Assembly (NCBI GenBank): GCA_902778925.1
Contig: CACYZN010000025.1
Span: 1 to 33,207, forward strand
Length of the DNA: 33,207 nt
Direction of reading: 5' to 3'
Source of the DNA: an uncultured Bacteroidota bacterium
GTDB lineage: Bacteria; Bacteroidota; Bacteroidia; Bacteroidales; P3
Shown here: positions 25,421 to 31,098 of the stretch, piece by piece
Layout: every line of letters starts with the position of its first letter
Position numbering within the stretch: the first letter of the stretch is position 1
Position numbers and translations under genes: made by a program
Notes under the pieces: model-generated
What the model was told of the DNA's origin: nothing
Databases searched by the model: none
Seen by the model: the letters and a program-made list of their open reading frames with translations, nothing else

Positions 25421-26269
25421 TTAACAATCAGGCTGTTGCGCTTCGTTTTTTTTAGGTTGGCATTCCTGGCTTTGGGGGTTGCTTCCTATCTCGAGGCGCA
25501 TGTTGTCGGCGGCCATTACCACGTTTTCGAACTCGGCCGATGCCTGTTCGATCAGCACTTCGGGCTCGCGGTAGCGGGCGCTGATATGTGTGAGGAGCAG
25601 CTGGCGAGCGCCGGCCAGGGCGGCCAGCCTGCCGGCTTGGCCGGCGGTGAGGTGCTGGCGGTCGCGTGCCAGATCGGCCAGCTCGTTGGCGAAGGTGCAT
25701 TCGAGGCAGAGCAGGTCGGCTCCGGATATGTAGGGCAGCAGGTCGTCGGTGTAGGCGGTGTCGCAGCAGTAGACGTAGGTGCGCTCGCGACCGGCGGCGC
25801 GGTTGGCTTCGGTGATACGGAAGCCGTAGGTGGGCACCGAGTGCACGATGGGGAAGGCGTCGACGGTGCAGCGGCGGTTCTCAAGTATGCGTTGCATGCC
25901 TTGGTCGAAGTCGAGCTCGTGCCATTCGATGTCGAAGCCTATGTGGTTGCCGGTGAGCTCGAAGGTGGTCTCTATCACCTGGCGGGCGCCGCGGGGTGCC
26001 ACGATGGTGACGGGGTCGGTGCGGCCGCAGAGGTGCATGGTGCTGAGCAGTCCGGGCAGGCCGAAGAAGTGGTCGCCGTGCAGGTGCGAGATGATGATGG
26101 TGCCGAGGGTCTGCAGCCGCAAGTGGTTGTAGCGTATGCGGTCCTGGGTTCCTTCGGCGCAGTCGATGAGGAGCTTGAAGCCTCCGATGTTGAGTGCTTG
26201 CGCGCTGCAGCGGCGCGCCCCGATGGGCAGGGCGGCTCCCGAGCCGAGTATGGTGAGCGTCATGTTCAT
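25421..26269 (-). CDS. rnz: Ribonuclease Z
   Basis: The protein has 282 aa. It is a zinc-dependent metallo-beta-lactamase-fold endonuclease that trims tRNA 3' ends. The main metal motif is SHLHGDHFFGLPGLL with His62, His64, Asp66 and His67. Upstream, LIDCAEGTQDRIR matches the RNase Z-specific DCGEGTQ motif with Ala in place of Gly. Downstream, FPIVHSVPTYGFR gives the next His, YCCDTAYTDDL the bridging Asp, and LLLTHISARY the last His; the Glu of LECTF is also normal. It starts 6 nt after the symporter stop codon, so the two are cotranscribed. The final 25 residues (PQSQECQPKKNEAQQPDC) are a low-complexity tail. Both tRNAs in this window encode CCA, so processing here would be mainly of other trailers. 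Confidence 0.92.
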   Translation of the reverse strand: MNMTLTILGSGAALPIGARRCSAQALNIGGFKLLIDCAEGTQDRIRYNHLRLQTLGTIIISHLHGDHFFGLPGLLSTMHLCGRTDPVTIVAPRGARQVIETTFELTGNHIGFDIEWHELDFDQGMQRILENRRCTVDAFPIVHSVPTYGFRITEANRAAGRERTYVYCCDTAYTDDLLPYISGADLLCLECTFANELADLARDRQHLTAGQAGRLAALAGARQLLLTHISARYREPEVLIEQASAEFENVVMAADNMRLEIGSNPQSQECQPKKNEAQQPDC

Positions 26270-26275
26270 GGTTCT

Positions 26276-27787
26276 TCAGTTGGCGGTGGGCGGGGTCTTT
26301 TGCTTCATCGACAGAGAGCTGAGCCAGAGCAGCAGGAAGGTGACAAGGCCGTTGACGAGTAGTATCTCGAAGCCGAAGTGGTAGCCGAACCACTGGGGCG
26401 AGTAGAGCTTCAGTATGTAGCACGCTATGGGCGAGGCGATGGCTATGAATGGCACCCAGCTGTCGCGTGCGCGCAGGCGGGTGAAGAGGCCGAAGGCGTA
26501 GAGGCCGAGCAGGGGACCGTAGGTGAAGCCTGCCACGTCGAACAGGGTGTCGATGAGCGACTGCTGGTGGAAGGGGCGGAAGGCGATGATGACCAGCAGG
26601 TAGAGCAGTGCGAAGCCGATGTGCACCAGCCGTCTGATCCTTAGTTCCGAGTGCTGGCTTTTAGTCGAGGTGGTGTCGCCTTCCGAGGGGCGTTTGCCGA
26701 AGTGGAGGAAGTCGTAGCAGAAGGTGGTGGTGAGGGCGGTGAGGGTGCCGTCGGCACTGCTGTAGCCGGCGGCCACCATGCCCAGCACGAAGCACACGGC
26801 CGTGAAGCCGCTGAGGCTGAAGGCCACCGAGGGGAATATCTTGTCGGGCACCACGGCGCCGGCTTCGTTGACCGGCAGTGCGAAGCCTGTCTGCTCGGCG
26901 TAGACCAGCAGGGCCGAGCCGAGGCTGAGGAAGAGCAGGTTGACCACCACGAAGAGCACCGAGCTGGTCATGACGTTCTTCTGTGCATCGCGCAGCGACT
27001 TGCAGGTGAGGTTCTTCTGCATCATGTCCTGGTCCAGGCCGGTCATGGTGATGGTGATGAACATGCCGCTGAGCAGCTGCTTCCAGTAGTACTTGGGAGC
27101 CGTGGGGTCGGTCTCCCAGATGTGGGTGTGGCCGCTGTCGGCCGAGAGCTGCAGCACCTGGCCGAGGTCCAGGTCGAGGCGGTTGAGTATGGCCACCACG
27201 GTGGCGGCGGCGGCGAGCAGCAGGAAGGTGGTCTGCAGCATGTCGGTCCACACCACCGTCTTGATGCCGCCACGGAAGGTGTAGAGCAGTATGATGGCGA
27301 TGAAGACCACCGCCGGTACCCAGAAGGACACCCCCCAGGCACGGAAGACAAACTCGTAGAGCACGAAGACCACCAGGTACATGCGCAGCGCCGACCCCAG
27401 CAGTCGGCTTATGATGAAGAACAGGGCTCCGGTGCGTTCGCTGCGGAGGCCGAAGCGCTGGTCGAGGTAGGAGTATATCGAGGTGAGGTTGAGCCGGTAG
27501 TAGAGCGGCAACAGCACCAGCGCTATGACGGCATAGCCCAGCACGTAGCCCAGCACCAGCGGCATGTAGGTCCAGCCGCCGCTGTACACGCCGCCCGGCA
27601 CCGACATGAAGGTCACGCCGCTCAGCGAGGCCCCTATCATGCCGTAGGCCACCACGGGCCACGGCGACCGCCGTCCGGCGCGGAAAAAGGCCTCGTTGCC
27701 GCGCGCCCCGCGGCGTCCGGTGAGCCACATCACCGCAAACAGCAGCGCGGTGTAGGCTACAAAACATGCCAGTATTGTCAGTTCCAT
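26276..27787 (-). CDS. Sodium:solute symporter (SSS family)
   Basis: The protein has 503 aa and about 13 hydrophobic helices. SSS-family features include the N-terminal helix ELTILACFVAYTALLFAVMW, then GRRSPWPVVAYGMIGASLSGVTFMSVPG near residue 45 (the cation-binding helix), YSYLDQRFGLRSERTGALFF, a long TFRGGIKTVVWTDMLQ segment near 170, and GLDQDMMQKNLTC near 255. The substrate (a sugar, amino acid, sialic acid or other) cannot be told from the sequence. The ATG at 27787 follows an AT-poor leader with a -7 element about 50 nt upstream. RNase Z follows immediately. A repeat-like stretch encodes SQHSELRIRRL in a cytosolic or periplasmic loop. Confidence 0.88.
   Translation of the reverse strand: MELTILACFVAYTALLFAVMWLTGRRGARGNEAFFRAGRRSPWPVVAYGMIGASLSGVTFMSVPGGVYSGGWTYMPLVLGYVLGYAVIALVLLPLYYRLNLTSIYSYLDQRFGLRSERTGALFFIISRLLGSALRMYLVVFVLYEFVFRAWGVSFWVPAVVFIAIILLYTFRGGIKTVVWTDMLQTTFLLLAAAATVVAILNRLDLDLGQVLQLSADSGHTHIWETDPTAPKYYWKQLLSGMFITITMTGLDQDMMQKNLTCKSLRDAQKNVMTSSVLFVVVNLLFLSLGSALLVYAEQTGFALPVNEAGAVVPDKIFPSVAFSLSGFTAVCFVLGMVAAGYSSADGTLTALTTTFCYDFLHFGKRPSEGDTTSTKSQHSELRIRRLVHIGFALLYLLVIIAFRPFHQQSLIDTLFDVAGFTYGPLLGLYAFGLFTRLRARDSWVPFIAIASPIACYILKLYSPQWFGYHFGFEILLVNGLVTFLLLWLSSLSMKQKTPPTAN
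26640..26665. repeat. Short repeat-like insertion in the symporter loop
   Basis: The coding strand carries CTAAAAGCCAGCACTCGGAA then CTAAGG, encoding TKSQHSELRIRR. The CACTCGGAACT part resembles the adhesin repeat at 11646-11681 (CACTCCGACCTCCGAACTC). The match is short, so this is tentative. Confidence 0.35.
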
Positions 27788-27838
27788 CGTCTAGTAATGT
27801 GCTCGTTAGGTGTGCCCGATGCAGGACAATCCACGTTG

Positions 27839-27846
27839 CAAAGATA
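27839..27846 (-). promoter_or_regulatory. Probable -7 element of the symporter-rnz operon
   Basis: CAAAGATA on the + strand reads TATCTTTG on the coding strand, 51 nt before ATG 27787. The -33 TTTG is not clear. Confidence 0.55.
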
Positions 27847-27932
27847 CGAAATAAATCCAATCCCGCGCCTGCTGGCGGCTTTTTTTGTAGCCCACGGGTT
27901 GTAAAAGCCTATCGCTAAGCCTCCTCTCCCCA

Positions 27933-28031
27933 TCCCCTCCGGTCGTTCTTATGTACTTCTTATGTATTTCTTATGTATTTCTTATGTTTTAAACATAAAT
28001 ACAACATAAGAAATACATAAGAAGTACATAA
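27933..28031. repeat. Palindromic repeat of 11-bp units, copy 2
   Basis: This copy matches 19496-19589 over 94 bp with one difference (27944, C instead of A). Its perfect inverted arms are 28 bp long (27949-27976 with 28004-28031), 5 bp longer than in copy 1, because the right arm keeps an extra CATAA step. The centre TTATGTTTTAAACATAA is itself palindromic. It lies between the symporter promoter and the response regulator gene. No transposase is near. Confidence 0.95.
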
Positions 28032-28106
28032 AAGACGTGGGGAGGGCTGGCATTTTTGGTGGCGGGGCTATACAATATTATAGGGCATGGCTGCGTTATC
28101 ATAACG

Positions 28107-28721
28107 ATGGACAACGAACAACGTAAACGGATACTGGTGGTCGACGACGAGGAGGACCTGCGCGAGATACTGCGCTTCAACCTCGAGGCCGAGGGCTTCG
28201 ACGTCGAGACGGCTGCCTCTGCAGAGGAAGCACTCTCGAAATTCGAAATCCGGAATTCGAAATTCGAAATTATTCTGCTCGACGTGATGATGGATCGGAT
28301 GTCGGGCTTCGAGATGGCCCAGCGGCTGCGCGATGCCGGCGACCGCACGCCCATCGTCTTTCTCACCGCCCGCGACACCCACGACGACGAGCTGCAGGGC
28401 TTCGACGTCGGCGCCGACGACTATATCACCAAGCCCTTCTCGTTCGACACCGTGCTGGCACGGGTGCGCGCCGTGCTGCGGCGCACCGGTACGGCCAATA
28501 CGACCGGCCTGACCAAGAGGGAACACCTGATACTCGACCTCTTCCGGCAGCAGCCCGGCCGCTTCTTCTCGCGCGAGGAGATACTGGCGGCGGTGTGGCC
28601 CGACGACACGCTGGTCGGCGTGCGCTCGGTCGATGTGCATATCGCGCGCCTGCGCAAGAAGCTCGGCGCCGACGGCAACCGTATTGTGAACAAAACAGGA
28701 TTTGGTTATGGACTGGTCTGA
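28107..28721 (+). CDS. OmpR/PhoB-family response regulator
   Basis: I choose ATG 28107 (MDNEQRKRILVVDDEEDL); the earlier in-frame codons back to 28056 are unsupported. The product is 204 aa, slightly short for the family. The receiver domain (1-120) has the acidic pair Asp13/Asp14, phospho-acceptor Asp59 in IILLDVMMD, Thr87 and Lys109 in DDYITKPF. The C-terminal winged helix (about 130-204) has LTKREHLILDLFRQQPGRFFSREEIL, VRSVDVHIARLRKKLG and GFGYGLV, with a shortened first beta hairpin. Residues 45-55 (KFEIRNSKFEI), just before the phospho-Asp strand, come from repeat DNA. The kinase gene overlaps its 3' end by 14 nt, so the pair is translationally coupled. The signal and target genes are unknown. 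Confidence 0.93.
   Translation: MDNEQRKRILVVDDEEDLREILRFNLEAEGFDVETAASAEEALSKFEIRNSKFEIILLDVMMDRMSGFEMAQRLRDAGDRTPIVFLTARDTHDDELQGFDVGADDYITKPFSFDTVLARVRAVLRRTGTANTTGLTKREHLILDLFRQQPGRFFSREEILAAVWPDDTLVGVRSVDVHIARLRKKLGADGNRIVNKTGFGYGLV
28237..28271. repeat. In-frame palindromic repeat DNA inside the receiver domain
   Basis: GAAATTCGAAATC then CGGAATTCGAAATTCGAAATT, with period-9 AATTCGAAA units and embedded GAATTC and TTCGAA palindromes, forms an AT-rich patch in GC-rich coding DNA. It encodes KFEIRNSKFEI at residues 45-55, exactly the alpha2-beta3 junction of the receiver. EIRNSKF also occurs in the adhesin sorting domain at 4648-4688. Confidence 0.75.
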
Positions 28722-29562
28722 TGTAGTATTGCTCATACTTGCGGCAACAATTTTTGTGCTCTATGTCCGCCTGATGCTGAAGAACCAGCGTCTGCGGCAG
28801 ATGGCCGACGAGGCCAACCGGCTGCGCCTCGAGGCGTCGGAGGCCGAGCACCGCAACCGCCAGCTCAAGCAGGAGATGACCTCCAACATAGCCCACGAAC
28901 TGAAGACCCCCGTCAGCTCCATTCGTGGCTACCTCGAGATACTGCTCGGCGACAAGCCCGTCGACGACGATCGCCGCCGCCACTACCTGCAGCGCAGCTA
29001 CAGCCAGACGCTGCGCCTGAGCGACTTGATACAGGACGTCTCCATCATCAACAAGCTCGAGGAGAGCGCCGACCTCTTCCCCCGCACCGAGGTGGATGCC
29101 GCCGAGGTGGCCAGGGAGGCTATCGAAGACCTTGGCGACAAGGCCGAGGCTGCCGGCATCACCATCGCCAACAACTTGCCTGCCATGCCGCTGCAGGGCA
29201 ACCGCGAGCTGCTCTACTGCATCTTCCGCAACCTGGCCGAGAACAGCATCGCCTACGCCGGCCAGGGCATCGACATCGTCCTCGAGACCTACAAGGAGAG
29301 CCCCGACCACTACTTCATACACTACTACGACACCGGCAAGGGCGTGGCCGACGAGTATCTGTCGCGCCTCTTCGACCGCTTCGTGCGCATCGACGAGGGC
29401 CGCTCGCGCCAGAACGGCGGCACTGGCCTCGGCCTCAGCATCGTCAAACATGCCGTCCTCTTCCACGGCGGCGAGATATACGCCAAGAACCGAGGAGGTG
29501 TCGGCTCAGCCGACAACCGCCTCTCCGGCCTAGAATACTTCTTCTCACTGAAAAAACAATAA
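28708..29562 (+). CDS. Sensor histidine kinase
   Basis: ATG 28708 overlaps the response regulator stop (28719-28721); a TTG two codons earlier is less likely. The product is 284 aa. One membrane helix (residues 5-23, DVVLLILAATIFVLYVRLM) is followed by a coiled segment rich in Glu/Arg. There is no periplasmic sensor domain, so the signal is probably sensed in the membrane or cytosol or through a partner. The dimerisation domain has NIAHELKTPVSSIRGYLEIL with the phospho-acceptor His63. The ATPase domain has the N box NLAENSIAYA, G1 YDTGKGV, an F box LFDRFVRIDEGRSR and G2 GGTGLGLSIVKHAV. All catalytic parts appear intact. The gene is coupled to the upstream regulator, and the thioesterase follows 3 bp later. 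Confidence 0.94.
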   Translation: MDWSDVVLLILAATIFVLYVRLMLKNQRLRQMADEANRLRLEASEAEHRNRQLKQEMTSNIAHELKTPVSSIRGYLEILLGDKPVDDDRRRHYLQRSYSQTLRLSDLIQDVSIINKLEESADLFPRTEVDAAEVAREAIEDLGDKAEAAGITIANNLPAMPLQGNRELLYCIFRNLAENSIAYAGQGIDIVLETYKESPDHYFIHYYDTGKGVADEYLSRLFDRFVRIDEGRSRQNGGTGLGLSIVKHAVLFHGGEIYAKNRGGVGSADNRLSGLEYFFSLKKQ

Positions 29563-29565
29563 ACC

Positions 29566-29952
29566 ATGCACACAACACCGATACAAATACGCTTCAACGA
29601 CGTGGACCAGATGGGACACGTCAACAACGCCGTCATCATGGAGTACCTCGACCTGGGTAAAGATGCCTTCTTCTCCTCGCACGGGGTGCCGCCCACCAAG
29701 GGCGACTTCACCGTCATGGTGGTGCACTACGACGTCGACTTCCGGGCGCAGATACACTATCACGACAGCATCGCTGTCACCACCGAGGTGGAGAAACTCG
29801 GCAACAAGAGCCTCACCATAATGCAGCGCGTCATCAACACCGAAACCGATACGGTCTGCGTGGAGTGCCGCACCGTTATGGCCGGCTACCGCCGCAGCAC
29901 CAGCAGCTCCGAGGTCATCCCCCCCGAGGTCCGCGAGTGGCTGACGCGATGA
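29566..29952 (+). CDS. Acyl-CoA thioesterase (4HBT/YbgC-like hotdog fold)
   Basis: The protein has 128 aa, a typical single hotdog domain. The N-terminal motif QIRFNDVDQMGHVNNAV includes the expected catalytic Asp14 and the conserved GHVNN. HYDVDFRAQIHYHDSIAV near residue 54 and KSLTIMQRVIN fit the central strands. Such enzymes hydrolyse acyl-CoA or 4-hydroxybenzoyl-CoA thioesters in the cytosol; the substrate is not predictable here. Starting 3 bp after the kinase stop codon, it is the last gene of the RR-HK operon, though a functional link with signalling is not implied. The gene ends just before the promoter of the structured RNA. Confidence 0.88.
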   Translation: MHTTPIQIRFNDVDQMGHVNNAVIMEYLDLGKDAFFSSHGVPPTKGDFTVMVVHYDVDFRAQIHYHDSIAVTTEVEKLGNKSLTIMQRVINTETDTVCVECRTVMAGYRRSTSSSEVIPPEVREWLTR

Positions 29953-29958
29953 AAAAGA

Positions 29959-29990
29959 TTTGGTCAGTTTAATTAATAGTTGTATCTTTG
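29959..29990 (+). promoter_or_regulatory. Strong Bacteroidota promoter for the ncRNA
   Basis: TTTG at 29959-29962 and TATCTTTG at 29983-29990 are 20 nt apart, an ideal match. No ORF of reasonable length starts behind it for 340 bp, so the product is an RNA. Confidence 0.88.
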
Positions 29991-29996
29991 CAGCGA

Positions 29997-30282
29997 GAAA
30001 AACGAATAGAAATATGTAGAAAACAGAAAGCATTTTAATACATTGAGCTGACGCTCTTGTTTCCCTTAATGTAAAGTCTGGTAAACTCGCATTTGGAATG
30101 GAAATAAGAAAGCGAAGGTTCGCGCATCGGCGTGATTCTTTCCCACTTATTTATTCCAAAGGTATTACCAGACACCGACATTAAGAAGTAAGTGGCAAAA
30201 TATGAAAGGAATTACGCCTTTCTTCATCCCTCTTACTCAAACATCGGCTTCCAGCTCATTGGCAGGAAGCCGATATTTGTTT
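29997..30282 (+). ncRNA. Structured ncRNA, candidate 6S / Bacteroidales-1-like RNA
   Basis: A transcript of about 285 nt is bounded by the promoter at 29959-29990 and the terminator at 30243-30282. It can be folded into a small hairpin GAGC-TGAC-GCTC (30045-30056) and a long interrupted rod. The rod pairs CTTAATGT (30065-30072) with ACATTAAG (30178-30185), TCTGGTAA (30077-30084) with TTACCAGA (30165-30172), TTTGGAAT (30092-30099) with ATTCCAAA (30153-30160), and AAATAAG (30102-30108) with CTTATTT (30146-30152). A third stem-loop follows at 30187-30237 (AGTAAG/CTTACT and GAAAGG/CCTTTC). A rod of about 120 nt with internal loops is what 6S RNA, which binds RNA polymerase holoenzyme, looks like. 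The promoter-to-terminator layout also recalls the Bacteroidales-1 motif. Family identity is inferred, not computed; the existence of an RNA gene is better supported. Confidence 0.7.
30243..30282 (+). terminator. Intrinsic terminator of the ncRNA
   Basis: ATCGGCTTCC (30243-30252) pairs with GGAAGCCGAT (30265-30274), a 10-bp stem with a 12-nt loop, followed by ATTTGTTT. Confidence 0.88.
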
Positions 30283-30333
30283 AATCATTATAAAACCTGA
30301 GGGGCCAACAGGATAACACTGGCGATAAAAGGT

Positions 30334-31098
30334 ATGAAGAAAATGTATCTTCTTACAATCGTAGCACTTCTTTCGCTTCAGTCATGCACTGTAATGAAAG
30401 ATGTTACAACCACAACAAGGCAAGCCACCTATTCAGTGTCTTTAGATAAGGTTGAATTGCCATCCAACTCAAAAGAACGCTTCTCCGAAACAATCCAGAA
30501 AGAGAACTCCGACGAAGGTGTAACCAAATACGTTTTCGAGGATGAAAATATTAGAATCTTCTGGCTTGTATTGAACAAGCAATTCTCATTCACCATATAC
30601 AACAAAACAAACCATGCTTTGAAAATAAACTGGGACGATGTTGTTTATGTCAACACTGACAAGAGCATCTCAAAGATGATTCATTCCGGTATAAAGTATA
30701 GTAAGATGAATGAGGGCCAGGTGCCAACGACACTGCCACGGGGAGCGAAACTTGAAGACATTCTTGTTCCGGTTGACAATATACACCTTGTTTCAAATGA
30801 ATGGACAACACTACCGTTATTCCCCAATTGGTTCTCCACGGATGCTGCAATGGAAAAGGCCAAGACGTTGGAAGGGGAAAGTGTGAGTATTCTTCTGCCG
30901 ATAAAAATAGAAGATGTGCAGAATGATTATACTTTCAGTTTTAAAATAAACAAGGTAGAAGTGGACTCAAAAACGGAGACACATCAGGAACATGATTATG
31001 ATGAGGAGCTCTCAAGAACAATGAGTGCAACCTTGTGGGGCACACTTGGAGGAATAGCACTAGTTGTCCTTATTGCGATTGCATCAGTGCAACACTAA
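30334..31098 (+). CDS. AT-rich lipoprotein of unknown function with C-terminal membrane helix
   Basis: The product has 254 aa from ATG 30334; ATG 30343 (MYLL) is a possible alternative. The N-terminus is a lipoprotein signal (MKKMYLLTIVALLSLQSC, lipid Cys18). The soluble part has no family that I recognise; it includes FEDENIRIFWLVLNKQFSFT and KTNHALKINWDDVVYVN, which suggest a beta-sandwich. Near the end TLWGTLGGIALVVLIAIASV (about 231-251) is a hydrophobic helix, which would give a lipid anchor at one end and a membrane helix at the other. Codon choice and base composition are clearly AT-richer than in every neighbour, suggesting recent acquisition. Its TAA (31096-31098) shares bases with the uvrA stop on the other strand. 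No good promoter is visible between the ncRNA terminator and its start. Confidence 0.8.
   Translation: MKKMYLLTIVALLSLQSCTVMKDVTTTTRQATYSVSLDKVELPSNSKERFSETIQKENSDEGVTKYVFEDENIRIFWLVLNKQFSFTIYNKTNHALKINWDDVVYVNTDKSISKMIHSGIKYSKMNEGQVPTTLPRGAKLEDILVPVDNIHLVSNEWTTLPLFPNWFSTDAAMEKAKTLEGESVSILLPIKIEDVQNDYTFSFKINKVEVDSKTETHQEHDYDEELSRTMSATLWGTLGGIALVVLIAIASVQH

Noticed and set aside
29997-30282. RNase P RNA, tmRNA or SRP RNA as identity of the ncRNA
   Set aside because: The conserved cores (GAGGAAAGTC of RNase P, the tRNA-like ends of tmRNA, the GGAAGNAGC loop of SRP RNA) are not present.
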